Positions 1-9,538 are shown, counted from the first letter of the stretch. The stretch: 64,000 nt of DNA from Psychrobacter sp. PL19 (GCF_017875835.1 NZ_JAGING010000001.1:1922001-1986000); one strand, 5' to 3'. Notes: generated from the sequence alone by a model not told the origin. A program made the numbers and translations.

Positions 1-110
1 TGAGCACCAAATTCATGAATGCAATCAATGATTTTTGTATGAAGGTTATTATTATTTGATGCTTTATTTCGCACTTTATTTGAGGGTTTTGTCGACGCGT
101 CTGTTATCAT
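1..110 (-). CDS. 5' end of a probable PLP-dependent decarboxylase (PvsE-like), cut by window edge
   Basis: An ATG at 108-110 opens a minus-strand frame that stays open to base 1 (36 complete codons). It starts one base after the TAA of the NIS synthetase, so it is very likely the next gene of the same operon. The visible N-terminus ends ...HTKIIDCIHEFGA. A helix followed by E-F-G-(T/A) is how group IV PLP decarboxylases (DAP decarboxylase fold) often begin. In the vibrioferrin operon the gene in this position is pvsE, which decarboxylates the serine-derived part to ethanolamine. The function is inferred from position and a short motif only; the lysine and PLP motifs lie outside the window. 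Confidence 0.6.
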   Translation of the reverse strand, partial: MITDASTKPSNKVRNKASNNNNLHTKIIDCIHEFGA

Positions 111-111
111 T

Positions 112-2187
112 TTAGGCATTCCTTTGAGTCTGATTCAGATGAGTTGTTAAGTTATGATTACTGCCTTTATTAGGGTTGAGCGTAGAGGGTTGCCATGGGC
201 ACGGAATCATGATGTAGGCGGAATATTTATCAGCAAGCTTTAGTAATCGGGTTTTATAATTGGTTTTACTGGGCATACTGCCACCCTCTATTAGCGCTTG
301 AATCTCAGGCTGAGCGCCATATGTCAGCTGCCAGTTAATCAATATATTTTTGACAGTCTGCCAGAGTAAAATCTCTAAAGCCTCCGCTGAGCTTGCGCCT
401 CGACATAAATAAAAGATAGCTTCACTTAGATTATTAACGAAAACGCAATAGGCAATGCGTGACCATCCCTCTTCTTTGGAGTAGAGGATCGACTGTTTGC
501 TACGTGCAGATAAGCCAGTAACGTTGTCAAGTGACCACAGGGTATCAACAAGTTTAGTCCCTTCAAGATCTCGAACCCAAACACACGAAGGCAGTCCCTG
601 ATTGAAACCAATAACTGTGTTTTGTAAATGCGGTTCGAACACAATGCCGTGATTAAAAAAATAATCAAAGGTACCGTCAATTAAAATGTTGGCATAACGA
701 TCTAACCATAAACAGGCTAAGGTATCGTAATGTGGTATTTGACCGGTGTGGGAGCGACGCTGCTGCTGTAATTGCCGCTCAATCACACTGTCTCCAAACC
801 TGTCCTCAGTAAACAAGGCTGCAGCAACTTGGGGCGCAAGATACTTGATTTCATCAGCAGTAAAAGATTCTCGAAACAAAATTCCAAATGCTTCTGTAAT
901 AAATTGAGTGGATTCAGCATCTTCATCGGGGAACTTGGACGCCATATCAACAGTAGCGGCAGCTGGTTCTAACATCAGTTTAAAAGTGGGGTCAGTCAGG
1001 CGTGTGCTGTGATAAATTTTTGCTAAAATACCGTTTAGATAAACGGCGCTGTGTAGCTCATACCACGCATTTTTGCGAATGCAGTTGGTCAAACGAACGT
1101 GGATAGAGCATTTAATAAAATGTGACAGCTGGTCATGATATAAAGTACGTACCGATGATGTTGGGGAGACGGTCTTGCCAGCAATACCAAGTGGCACAAC
1201 ATAGCCTGATGCTATCGCTCGCTTGATGGTTAGGTTCGCCAAGATGCCTTCTGCTTCCCATGGATGACACGGATAGTAAACCCAATCGTCTTGACTTATA
1301 GGGTCTAACGAGTCAGCAGACTCACTTAGTAAAATATGAGCAATATCGCTAAGCACTGTTTTGGCGTGTTCGCCAATATACGTGACTAGAGAGGGATCAA
1401 TTTTAAACCAAAATAAGGAAAATTGACTTTGGGTTTCGGGGGAGTGAGCCAATAAAGAGGTCGTATTGACACCTTGTCGGCTCTTAGGAGAAGGGTGGTA
1501 AGCATGGCCCCAAAGTAATGCTTGCTCGCTGTAGATATAATCATTAGGGATATGGCTGTGGCTAGATTTGTCACTCTGAATACTGTGACAGTTGTGAGTA
1601 GAAGATTGTAGAAAGGCGGTTGTCATGCTAATGCTATTGACAATCTGATCTTTTAGCTCTTGATTGATACTCAATTGATAACGAGTCGCAATATAGTCAT
1701 GGATATAATCGATTAATTGACGAATGTTTAGGCACATCCAAGGTTGATTGTTTGCTTTTAACCAAGGAGACCCACTCAGTTGACACTTCCCTAAGCGACT
1801 AAAGTAAGCCACTGGCAATACGATTCTGGTAGAGTGAGAGGGGTCGTTAGCCACAGGAAATCTAATAGTCAGTAGCCGTTCACTAGGGCAGGCTCGGTCA
1901 TAAAGTAAACAAAACGGCAAGTCGTCATGAGCCTCATCGATACTCATGTCTTGATTGGGGATTGCAAATTCACGAAGATAGCAATTGATGATGTTCATGA
2001 TAGCGTGTTGCTCAGATTTGTACTGGTGGTACTGTGACAGCAGATTTGGTAGATTATCATCTGGCATGTGGTTATTTGGTATATAGCTATTTGGGATAGT
2101 CTCAGCGTTACAATCTTGATTAATGTCATGGACATTATTATCGAGGCCAGTCAAGTCATACAGGCGAGTAGAGTTATTCGGTTTCAT
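112..2187 (-). CDS. pvsD: IucA/IucC-family NIS siderophore synthetase (PvsD-like)
   Basis: ATP-dependent NRPS-independent siderophore synthetase, which adenylates a citrate carboxylate and joins it to an amine or alcohol. Length is about 691 aa. Family motifs are visible: HPSPK at about residues 231-235, SPTSSVRTL at about 341-349 (ATP/citrate site), then KCSIHVRLTNCIRKN, and a C-terminal FhuF-like reductase/transporter region. I start at ATG 2187. A longer frame from TTG 2223 has no ribosome site, and 2187 already overlaps the MFS gene by 14 bp, which suggests translational coupling. By gene order this is PvsD, the enzyme that joins citrate to serine in vibrioferrin synthesis. The family call is firm; the product is inferred. 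Confidence 0.88.
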   Translation of the reverse strand: MKPNNSTRLYDLTGLDNNVHDINQDCNAETIPNSYIPNNHMPDDNLPNLLSQYHQYKSEQHAIMNIINCYLREFAIPNQDMSIDEAHDDLPFCLLYDRACPSERLLTIRFPVANDPSHSTRIVLPVAYFSRLGKCQLSGSPWLKANNQPWMCLNIRQLIDYIHDYIATRYQLSINQELKDQIVNSISMTTAFLQSSTHNCHSIQSDKSSHSHIPNDYIYSEQALLWGHAYHPSPKSRQGVNTTSLLAHSPETQSQFSLFWFKIDPSLVTYIGEHAKTVLSDIAHILLSESADSLDPISQDDWVYYPCHPWEAEGILANLTIKRAIASGYVVPLGIAGKTVSPTSSVRTLYHDQLSHFIKCSIHVRLTNCIRKNAWYELHSAVYLNGILAKIYHSTRLTDPTFKLMLEPAAATVDMASKFPDEDAESTQFITEAFGILFRESFTADEIKYLAPQVAAALFTEDRFGDSVIERQLQQQRRSHTGQIPHYDTLACLWLDRYANILIDGTFDYFFNHGIVFEPHLQNTVIGFNQGLPSCVWVRDLEGTKLVDTLWSLDNVTGLSARSKQSILYSKEEGWSRIAYCVFVNNLSEAIFYLCRGASSAEALEILLWQTVKNILINWQLTYGAQPEIQALIEGGSMPSKTNYKTRLLKLADKYSAYIMIPCPWQPSTLNPNKGSNHNLTTHLNQTQRNA

Positions 2188-3475
2188 AATAGCTGTCTTT
2201 TTTAGGTTGATTATGGTTTTCAAGGTTTGTTAGATAATGCTGATGCATCCTTATGGTAATCATAGCGATAACCGCCATCAAAGCTGAAATGACAAAAGGA
2301 AATAGCAGGCCAAACATTGGGACAAATAAAGTGACAGACAAACCTGCTAACACGCCGCCCCATTTCGATAGCGCATCGTATCGAGAGAATATTTTTCCGC
2401 TATGCTTAGATTGGTTGGTGCTGGCCATTTGAGTATGAAGACTGCGGTAACACATAAACATACCCACACCGAATAGCATTCTAGCCAACCAAATCAAGGC
2501 CAGATAATCACTTAAATGCAACAAAGCGGCGACGGCTAGTACCGCAAAACCAAGTGTGAGCGATGATGTTGGAATGCGAATGCTTAAGCGTCCACATAAC
2601 AGCTGGCAGATAAGATAAATGACATGTGGCATGGCATATAATTGACCTATTTGAGAGATGCTAAGACCGAAAGTTTTTGCAAAGGGCAGAAAGTAAGGGA
2701 AAGTTGCCACCATACAAAATGCTAAGAAAAACTGTAGTAACGATAGAAATAGATAAGGATTAGAGTAAAGGGCAGCACCCTTTATCTGTGAGTGATACAA
2801 ATTTTTCTGACGATTTTTAGATAACGCAGCTTTGTTATTTGTACTGCTATAAGAATGAGTTGTTAAAGATGTTTTAGACAACTCAACAGCATTTACATCT
2901 GAGAGTGCTACCACTGAAACGACGTCTTTTTTTAGCCAACAGCTTAATAGGAATGCCAATAAAGGCAGTATGGCCAAAACGCGATATAAACTAAGAACCT
3001 CGTAATGGTATACCAAAAATCCTAGCCCAATAGGGGCCGTAATTAAGGCAAGCCGTGCTGAAAATTGAGTGAAGTTTAAGACTTGCTTTAAGGCGTTCTT
3101 ATCAGTAATGCTAGTTGCCAAATAAGCGTTTGAGGCAGCCATAGTTCCGCCAAATAGCCCCTGAATACTCAGCCCTATAATGAGCTGCCATAAAGACTGA
3201 GAAAATCCGCATATCAAGAATCCAACAGCTAGTCCTAGCTCCGCACGCAAAAGCGACGTCTTTCGACCGTAGGTATCGGCGAAATGGCCCCAGAATCTAG
3301 CAGCGATAGCGGTCATCAGGGTTGGTAGTATAAACAGCAAACCAACCCAGCTCGATTGCAGTGGTGCATCCAACTCTTGGAGCATGATAGGTAAAAACAA
3401 AGGCATGCCTAAAGCAGAAAAAGCTGACATGTAGTGACAACATAGGACGATAGCCACCATAATCCGATAGCTCAT
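2174..3475 (-). CDS. pvsC: MFS siderophore exporter (PvsC-like)
   Basis: A 433-aa major facilitator protein with about 12 hydrophobic segments. The MFS loop motif is visible as GHFADTYGRKTSLL near residues 63-76. There is a hydrophilic central loop around residues 190-230 rich in Ser, Asn and Lys. The ATG overlaps the TAA of the upstream NIS gene (TAATG at 3473-3477), and its own end overlaps the next NIS gene, so the three are translated as a coupled unit. An MFS gene between two NIS synthetases matches pvsC, the vibrioferrin exporter. Export of the finished siderophore from the cytoplasm is inferred from this context. Confidence 0.85.
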   Translation of the reverse strand: MSYRIMVAIVLCCHYMSAFSALGMPLFLPIMLQELDAPLQSSWVGLLFILPTLMTAIAARFWGHFADTYGRKTSLLRAELGLAVGFLICGFSQSLWQLIIGLSIQGLFGGTMAASNAYLATSITDKNALKQVLNFTQFSARLALITAPIGLGFLVYHYEVLSLYRVLAILPLLAFLLSCWLKKDVVSVVALSDVNAVELSKTSLTTHSYSSTNNKAALSKNRQKNLYHSQIKGAALYSNPYLFLSLLQFFLAFCMVATFPYFLPFAKTFGLSISQIGQLYAMPHVIYLICQLLCGRLSIRIPTSSLTLGFAVLAVAALLHLSDYLALIWLARMLFGVGMFMCYRSLHTQMASTNQSKHSGKIFSRYDALSKWGGVLAGLSVTLFVPMFGLLFPFVISALMAVIAMITIRMHQHYLTNLENHNQPKKDSYYETE

Positions 3476-5265
3476 TAGGAATCCTGATTATGTAGCTGCA
3501 TGATTTTTAAGGTGTTGGGGGCTGATTTGCCATAGAATTTATTAATATCTGTGGCACCAGATTGTTCCTTTGATAATAGGCTGCCGGCACACAATAGGTA
3601 TTTGATATACCAGTTCTTGTTTTCTAGCAAGACTTGTTTGGCAAGGTGGGTATCATAACCTTGCACTGATAGGCTTTGTAATGTCGCATTAATGCACGCT
3701 GTTAGGGTTTGATACGACTCATTACGATTAATAATGTCATGTTTGCTCATCATCTCGATAATGGCAACGATGTCTAGCTGTATGGTAATCGTCAAAAACA
3801 TCTGAGCCAAAGCCAACTCATCATCGACTAATATGCGTTGGTCTTTGATATCCCCAATATCTATGAGGCTGGCTAAACCAGATTGCAGCATGGCGCCATT
3901 AAATCGTGGTGGATAAATTCGAGCGGCATCATTATCTTTCATTAGTAAGGTCATGTTGCGGTCATTGTGGTCAAATAAAATAACTGCATTTTGCTGATTA
4001 GACTCCAGTGCGACGCCATATCTAATCCATAAATTCAAATGGACATGGCATAACAATTGAATATAATCCCTCAGCCAAACCTGACTGTCTCCTTCATAAA
4101 ACTGTTCAATTAAATGACTAATGAAAGGGCGACCATCAGGCATGACGCTACCCAACGCCGCCACTGGTACAGGTGTTTTATTAGCTAACTTAGTATCATC
4201 ATAGCGTCTGACGATAAAGGCTATGGTTCTATCGTCGCCCATATGTCCCCCTATTGCTTCATCGCAATGAGAATAATACCCTCGAAGCGCGTTGTCATTT
4301 TTCTCAATCGCCTCTAATGTTTGTTGAAACCAATAACCATCATAAATGGTTGAGGGTTTAATCAAGCGAACGTTTTTATTACCTAATGTTCGGACTATTA
4401 GCGGTACTTTAATATGAATATTTGGTGCATCACAGCAGGCCACTGTACGAACAGATAATGTCGGTTGCACTCTCACAGCAGGCTTGGGTGCAAATATAAT
4501 TTGAGGGGCGTCGTTCTTGAGTGCATTTTGTTGGAGCAAGGGGAGGGTTAAAGGATGAACGGGAAACAGTTGGTGAGTCTGTTGCAGATTGCTATCGAGA
4601 CCCACATCTGTAAAGCTTGGCCAAATACTAGGCAGCTCAGCGCATACGGTAGCTAGCTCTTTAGAGACAGCGACCCAATATAGGTTAAAGGTTGGCGCAA
4701 ACTCTGGACTATAAGATGTGATATCAGCCTCATCAAGACCGAGCTTGGCACGGGCAGTGGGGTAATAAGGATGGTCTAAATACGAGGCGACTTGATCGGC
4801 GTACAGCAAACGCTCAGACCAACTTGGGTATTCACTAATATTGGTAGCAAGATAGCGCCGTTGACATTTAAAACCTTGGCGGGCTAAAGCTTGGTGCTCC
4901 GTGGCACAATCAAGTTCGAGTAGATAACTATTAAGCGCCGCATCAGAGGCACTTGGAGACTGTTTGAGGACTGCTATAAAATCATCATAGTCACTCTTGA
5001 TGGCGTAACCATCCAACGTTTTTTTAATCCAAATTGGGGTTACAAGTTGCCAATATTGCATATAATCACTAGGTACAATAGGCAACCAATCCGTTTGTTC
5101 AGGAGAGGTTATTTTAAGCCAGAATTTTTGAGCTTTAAGATCCTTTGGCAAATCAGGAATATCAAATTCTGCTTCGATAATCGAATTATTTGATAGCAGT
5201 CCATAGACATCTTCCCGGATACAAGTGTTGATAAAGCGCTTAGTAATATATTGTTTATCCATCAT
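3475..5265 (-). CDS. pvsB: IucA/IucC-family NIS siderophore synthetase (PvsB-like)
   Basis: Second NIS synthetase, 596 aa, the usual family length. Motifs are HPYYPTARAK at residues 165-174, HPLTLPL near 237, QPTLSVRT at 267-274 and LVDDELAL near 478. Two Met codons stand at the start; GAGAG lies about 4 bases upstream. In vibrioferrin synthesis PvsB joins the alanine/2-ketoglutarate part to the citryl-ethanolamine part, so two NIS enzymes in one operon suit an asymmetric citrate siderophore. The 164-bp gap to pvsA is the only loose junction in the operon and contains a 76-bp palindromic repeat. The substrate is inferred, not seen. Confidence 0.88.
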   Translation of the reverse strand: MMDKQYITKRFINTCIREDVYGLLSNNSIIEAEFDIPDLPKDLKAQKFWLKITSPEQTDWLPIVPSDYMQYWQLVTPIWIKKTLDGYAIKSDYDDFIAVLKQSPSASDAALNSYLLELDCATEHQALARQGFKCQRRYLATNISEYPSWSERLLYADQVASYLDHPYYPTARAKLGLDEADITSYSPEFAPTFNLYWVAVSKELATVCAELPSIWPSFTDVGLDSNLQQTHQLFPVHPLTLPLLQQNALKNDAPQIIFAPKPAVRVQPTLSVRTVACCDAPNIHIKVPLIVRTLGNKNVRLIKPSTIYDGYWFQQTLEAIEKNDNALRGYYSHCDEAIGGHMGDDRTIAFIVRRYDDTKLANKTPVPVAALGSVMPDGRPFISHLIEQFYEGDSQVWLRDYIQLLCHVHLNLWIRYGVALESNQQNAVILFDHNDRNMTLLMKDNDAARIYPPRFNGAMLQSGLASLIDIGDIKDQRILVDDELALAQMFLTITIQLDIVAIIEMMSKHDIINRNESYQTLTACINATLQSLSVQGYDTHLAKQVLLENKNWYIKYLLCAGSLLSKEQSGATDINKFYGKSAPNTLKIMQLHNQDS

Positions 5266-5340
5266 AAACTCTCAAAATATAAATTATTCGAATGTGTGAC
5301 TAGGGGGTGTTTATAGCCGATTCAATTTAAAATCGATCCA

Positions 5341-5416
5341 GTGCTGCTGGGATAAATTTTTTGTAGCCTCTGTCTGCGTAGGCACAGCAAGCAAGAAAAA
5401 TTTATACCAGTAGCAC
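5341..5416. repeat. 76-bp palindromic interspersed repeat, copy A
   Basis: The ends are imperfect inverted repeats: GTGCTGCTGGGATAAATTTT at the left, and the right end is the complement of GTGCTACTGGTATAAATTTT. They enclose a core, GCCTCTGTCTGCGTAGGCAC, that is itself partly palindromic. The same core occurs at 6903-6957 (inverted) and 57497-57570. It lies between pvsA and pvsB inside the siderophore operon and can fold into one long hairpin. Confidence 0.85.
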
Positions 5417-5429
5417 GTAATTGCAGCTT

Positions 5430-6665
5430 CTATAATTCAAACTGCCACTGTAAATCTTTTATGGCATCTCTTAGCATGTCATCCACTGTGTTAGCGCAGT
5501 CTGAATAAGCAAGCAGTCGGCTCAAATAGTCTTTATTAGAGTGAGTAAGTTGGATGGTTTGATGCTGTTTTTTTAGGGGTTGATGGATGACGACACTTTG
5601 TTGGGTTTGTTTTTTAAATGAGGCAGGAGCAGAGCGAATCGTACCCGATTGAGGGGCAGTAATGTAATGAATTCGTGCATGAGTATTAATGGCAAGCTGA
5701 CCGAACTCCGCCTCTAACTCAGCAATTTTCACACCTTTGTGTAATCTAACAAGGGTGTCAAACCAAGGGTATTGAGACATATCATTCAATAAAAACTCTC
5801 TACCATCACCGATGCTGCGATAATTGATTTCAACTAAGTGCACCTCACCTTTGGGAGTGATAATAAATTCACTGTGACAGACACCCAGCCCAACGCCAAT
5901 GGTGCGAAGAATCGACAAACAAGTATCATGGTATCGCAAACATAACAGCGTATTCCAAACGGCGTCTAGCTCTACGAAATGCGGTGGCTCAGTCAACGTT
6001 ACCTCAAAGCCGCCCACGGCCACCAATGTCTCGCCATCGCCAAGTGTCTCTAAAGTAATCAAAGTTCCGGGAACGTAGGACTCAACCAGAATAGGTATTG
6101 TTGTGGATTTCCAAAAGTTTTGGCAATAAGTGACAAGTTCATTTTTGTCCATACAGAGTTGAACATGCATACTGGCGACGCCCTGCTTAGGCTTGGCGAC
6201 CACAGGAAAACCAATCGTGAGATTATCAAGATTTAAATTTTTAGCGCTCAGTAATTGATATTTAGGTTTGTACAAATTAGCAGAATTTAGCTGTTTTCTA
6301 GTTAAGTGTTTGTCTTTGAATACAATGCATTGACGCCAGTCTTTACTGGGCAGATTAAAGAAACCAGCGACAACAGCCGTTGAGGCTTGTAAATGATCAC
6401 TATTGCTAAACACCAAATTAGGAGAGACGTGATAGTTATTCAAGGTATCAATGATAGCTAAAGGGTTAAACACGTCGCATTCAAGGATAATAATGTCTGC
6501 GCCCAAGGACGTGTCTATTAAAGCGTCCATATGGGCATCTTTATGGTCAGTAATGATAATAAGTTTGGTGCGTTGCTCTGTCATCTGTCTCAATAAAGCG
6601 GGGATGAAGCCCTCAATGACTGCATCGTTGACGACATGAGAGATTAGAACCGTAGAATCATACAT
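5430..6665 (-). CDS. pvsA: ATP-grasp ligase of siderophore synthesis (PvsA-like)
   Basis: A 411-aa ATP-grasp enzyme. The N-terminal 100 residues look like a Rossmann-type PreATP-grasp domain. FPVVAKPKQGVASMHV at about residues 154-169 is the lysine-bearing ATP-binding strand, ILVESYVPGTLITLETL near 192 follows, and HLVEINYRSIGDGREFLL near 277 carries the metal-binding E-x-N motif. It joins a carboxylate to an amine through an acyl-phosphate. In vibrioferrin synthesis PvsA is thought to make the alanine/2-ketoglutarate unit. It is the first gene of the operon, starts at ATG 6665 and is preceded by a strong Fur box at 6732-6750. Confidence 0.85.
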   Translation of the reverse strand: MYDSTVLISHVVNDAVIEGFIPALLRQMTEQRTKLIIITDHKDAHMDALIDTSLGADIIILECDVFNPLAIIDTLNNYHVSPNLVFSNSDHLQASTAVVAGFFNLPSKDWRQCIVFKDKHLTRKQLNSANLYKPKYQLLSAKNLNLDNLTIGFPVVAKPKQGVASMHVQLCMDKNELVTYCQNFWKSTTIPILVESYVPGTLITLETLGDGETLVAVGGFEVTLTEPPHFVELDAVWNTLLCLRYHDTCLSILRTIGVGLGVCHSEFIITPKGEVHLVEINYRSIGDGREFLLNDMSQYPWFDTLVRLHKGVKIAELEAEFGQLAINTHARIHYITAPQSGTIRSAPASFKKQTQQSVVIHQPLKKQHQTIQLTHSNKDYLSRLLAYSDCANTVDDMLRDAIKDLQWQFEL

Positions 6666-6731
6666 AGGAATTTTTCTCTTATACTTGAATATAAATAGTA
6701 GTAGGGTTTTTAATATTTACCTGATTGTAAT

Positions 6732-6750
6732 GATAATGAGAATCATTACA
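6732..6750 (-). promoter_or_regulatory. Fur box upstream of the pvs operon
   Basis: GATAATGAGAATCATTACA matches 16 of 19 bases of the classical Fur consensus GATAATGATAATCATTATC and sits in a wider palindrome (6726-6750). It is 67 bp upstream of the pvsA start codon, suitable for Fe(II)-Fur repression of the operon. Confidence 0.85.
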
Positions 6751-6902
6751 AGTATATAATTAAGATGTTGGCTCTCTAGTTACTAAAAAATAACAAAAGT
6801 TTGTCATAGAGTGTTTTGAGTTAGGTGCTAAGCCATTTTCTATATCTAACATAGCGGCTATAGTCGATACTAAATAAAGTAGATACGTTGTGTTTTGACG
6901 CG

Positions 6903-6957
6903 CGACTGGTATAAATTTTTCTTGCTTGCTGTGCCTACGCAGACAAAGGCTACAAAA
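6903..6957. repeat. Palindromic interspersed repeat, copy B (degenerate)
   Basis: Carries ACTGGTATAAATTTTTCTTG and the core GTGCCTACGCAGAC followed by GGCTACAAAA, in the opposite orientation to copy A. The far end is decayed: only ATCCCAGC near 6979-6986 is left of the terminal repeat. Short ORFs across it are not convincing genes. Confidence 0.75.
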
Positions 6958-7050
6958 CCTATATTTTAAAAGCAAACATCCCAGCCTCGCTGTATCTTTT
7001 TTACATCGGAATGGCTATAGCTAATATTTTTAAGACATAAAACTTGATTA

Positions 7051-7085
7051 GAGAAAAGTAGATCTATTTCAGATTTACTTTTCTC
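7051..7085 (-). terminator. Stem-loop downstream of the FecA-like receptor
   Basis: GAGAAAAGTA at 7051-7060 pairs perfectly with TACTTTTCTC at 7076-7085, and an inner ATCT/AGAT pair extends the stem. It is 45 bp beyond the receptor stop. There is no long T-run next to it, so the terminator role is likely but not certain. Confidence 0.5.
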
Positions 7086-7129
7086 GTTGTGATTTGCTGA
7101 GGATCTCAGTATTTAAATTTTGTTAATAT

Positions 7130-9313
7130 TTAAAATTGATAGTTAAGTCCTAGTTTGTACGAGCGCCCTGGTGCTGGATAGCGTCCGATAGGACTGGTAT
7201 CGATACCTCGGAAATAGTACTGTTCATTAAATAAGTTATTAATACCGAACTGAACAGAGAGCTTCTCGTTCTTAGTGTCTTGTAACGTTTTTTGTAGACT
7301 TAAGTTCCAAACCTGATAGGCAGGCGTTTCTCCAATGCCGCCGTCTACGCTTTCTTGAGTGGTATTGGCATTGTCGGCATAGGCTTTGGCATAGTAAACA
7401 CCGGATAAAGTGGCGCTATATTCTTGGTAGTTGTAGCCGGCATGCCAGCCCAACTGATGCGGAGAGCTATATGGCAATTGATTGCCTTCATCTTCTCCTT
7501 CTTGCAGCGTGGCGTCTAGATAGTTGTAGCTCAGTCCAAAATCTAGGTTGTCATATTTTTTAGGGGTATAAGTAATAGAAGTTTCTACTCCTTGATGCAG
7601 GGTACGCCCCACATTATCGAAGCTTTGTTCGGCACTATTCCATTGCAATTGATCTTTAAAATCTATTCGATACAGTCCCAAGTTAGCTTGCAGGTTATCA
7701 GTGGTGTAGCGTGTTCCCATTTCATAGTTCCATGCAAGCTCGCTGCTTTCCTCACCTTTACCTCGAATATAAGCAATTTGTGGTGTTCTAAGAGACTTCT
7801 GTGCGTTGGCATAAATGATCCATAGAGTGTCATCAGATTCATTTAATGCGTAGGACGTTGTCAGCCCAGGTAGCCATTCAGTAATGGTATTGTCTGTTTG
7901 AGTATTATTACCCGCATCATTAAAAGTCATTTTTGCATTTTCATAACGGATACCGGGCGTAACTTTGAGCTTATCATCCATAAGACTCATCTCGTCGCTA
8001 AGGTAAGCTGCCCATGCATCCGTTCGTAGATTCCAATCACGAGGTGTGATGGTAGTACCGTCAGCAAGCTTGGTTTGGGTCAGTTTATAATCGATATCTT
8101 CATTGACGTAGCGCACGCCACTGATTAGGTGGTGTTTGATATTTTTGGTATCACCAAGCTTAATAGAAAACTTCGGCTCCACGCCATAAACATTGAACTC
8201 ACGAGGAGAGGTACGCAAGCTATCCGCTGCAATAGCAGGGTCTGCCCAGTGCACTCCTTGACTGTTAGCTTGTGAATTAAACCCCCATTCAAAGTTGCGA
8301 GTGGCGTGATGTCCAAAAGTCGTGAGGTCTAAAACCGCTTGCTCACCGATATCTAAATAGTTTTTGTACTTAGCATGCCAGCGCGTTGATTTGCCTTGAT
8401 ACGCTTCAAATGGGCGCTGGCTCTGTTCTAGATCTTGTTCATAGGCAGATGGCGAAAGCGCACCAGGCATTTCTGTATCGGCATCATAGTATTGCAAAAA
8501 CCCTTCTAATTCCTGATTGTCATCAATATACCAAAGAGCTTTGGCTTGCAGGTTAGTGACTTCAGTGTCTGAGTGATCTCTAAAGCTGTCGCCCTTGATA
8601 CCGTTAGCTTCCACTTGCACACCCAAATTATCATTCAGCCAGCGACTGTGACGGGCGTATAAACTGGTTAATGGCTTACCGTTTTGCTCAAATATCGTTG
8701 AACTGGTTCCAATCTCAGTTTGAGTCTCATTAGCAATAGGTTTGGTGACAAGGTTGATAACACCCCCGACATTATTGGGACCATATTGGGTCGCAGCCCC
8801 ACCTCGCACGACATCTATCCGCTCAATGTTATCGAGAGTAGCCGGAAATATAGATTGGCCAGTATGACCGTAAGGCGCTAATGTTAGAGGAATGCCATCC
8901 ATCAAAAACTGCGCCTGTCCACTGCGGCTGGCATGCAAGCCACGGATGGAAATATTGGGTAATACCCCAGTCCCCGTTTCATCTTCAATTTTGACACCTG
9001 GGACAAACTGTAGCGCACCATCAATTGAGTTACTAACCGTCTTTTTAATCAAGTCATTATCAATAACCGTACGATTACCTGCAAATGCTTTTACCTCATT
9101 ACTACTAGAGTCACCTAACGTTTCAGCGGTAACGACAATCGGCGCCGCGGTAAAAGAGGGAATCTGTTCAGTTGTATAGTGGTTATTAATGGAACTGTCT
9201 GAGCGCTCCTCAAAGCTAGAATCCCTGCTCATCTGCGTAACTTCAGCACTACTTTGTTGATAAATACAAAGTAAGGCGAGACAAAGAGCAGAACGTTTAA
9301 AAAAAATAATCAT
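7130..9313 (-). CDS. TonB-dependent outer-membrane receptor, FecA-like
   Basis: A 727-aa outer-membrane ferric-siderophore receptor. It has a signal peptide (residues 1-23, ending SSA), a TonB box (PIVVTAETL near 58-66), and a plug domain with SIRGLHASRSGQAQFLMDGI and an IERIDVVRGGAATQYGPNNVGGVINLVTK block that closely follows the FecA pattern. The last residue is Phe after a tyrosine-rich terminal strand, as expected for a beta barrel. The long N-terminal signalling domain of true FecA transducers is absent, and no sigma/anti-sigma pair is nearby, so it should act only in transport. A Fur-like site lies at 9390-9408. FecA-type receptors suit a citrate-based siderophore. Confidence 0.92.
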   Translation of the reverse strand: MIIFFKRSALCLALLCIYQQSSAEVTQMSRDSSFEERSDSSINNHYTTEQIPSFTAAPIVVTAETLGDSSSNEVKAFAGNRTVIDNDLIKKTVSNSIDGALQFVPGVKIEDETGTGVLPNISIRGLHASRSGQAQFLMDGIPLTLAPYGHTGQSIFPATLDNIERIDVVRGGAATQYGPNNVGGVINLVTKPIANETQTEIGTSSTIFEQNGKPLTSLYARHSRWLNDNLGVQVEANGIKGDSFRDHSDTEVTNLQAKALWYIDDNQELEGFLQYYDADTEMPGALSPSAYEQDLEQSQRPFEAYQGKSTRWHAKYKNYLDIGEQAVLDLTTFGHHATRNFEWGFNSQANSQGVHWADPAIAADSLRTSPREFNVYGVEPKFSIKLGDTKNIKHHLISGVRYVNEDIDYKLTQTKLADGTTITPRDWNLRTDAWAAYLSDEMSLMDDKLKVTPGIRYENAKMTFNDAGNNTQTDNTITEWLPGLTTSYALNESDDTLWIIYANAQKSLRTPQIAYIRGKGEESSELAWNYEMGTRYTTDNLQANLGLYRIDFKDQLQWNSAEQSFDNVGRTLHQGVETSITYTPKKYDNLDFGLSYNYLDATLQEGEDEGNQLPYSSPHQLGWHAGYNYQEYSATLSGVYYAKAYADNANTTQESVDGGIGETPAYQVWNLSLQKTLQDTKNEKLSVQFGINNLFNEQYYFRGIDTSPIGRYPAPGRSYKLGLNYQF

Positions 9314-9389
9314 AACAATTCCAATTATTTAGTGTGTATTTATGTCAGTTAAAGATTAATGATGTTACTCAAACGTTGCAATTATAAAC

Positions 9390-9408
9390 ACTAATGGTTA
9401 TCATTTGC
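9390..9408 (-). promoter_or_regulatory. Fur-box-like site upstream of the FecA-like receptor
   Basis: Read on the minus strand it is GCAAATGATAACCATTAGT, with 14 of 19 matches to the Fur consensus. A further TTTATCATTTATAAAAT stretch follows at about 9415-9431 and may be an overlapping half-site. It is 77 bp before the receptor ATG. Confidence 0.65.
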
Positions 9409-9538
9409 AAAGTGTTTATCATTTATAAAATAAATAATCTAAGCTGTCCGCTCCCTTTTTTAACAGGCTATAAGAAAATTATTACCTTAAATATTGATAA
9501 TCACAAAATGGCATCCTTGTTAATTTCTCAAAAATTCT

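Noticed and set aside
2188..2223. N-terminal extension of the PvsD-like protein from a TTG codon
   Set aside because: Would overlap the MFS gene further and has no ribosome site; ATG 2187 fits better.
6760..6975. 71-aa minus-strand ORF in the pvsA upstream region
   Set aside because: It runs through the interspersed repeat copy B and has no ribosome site.
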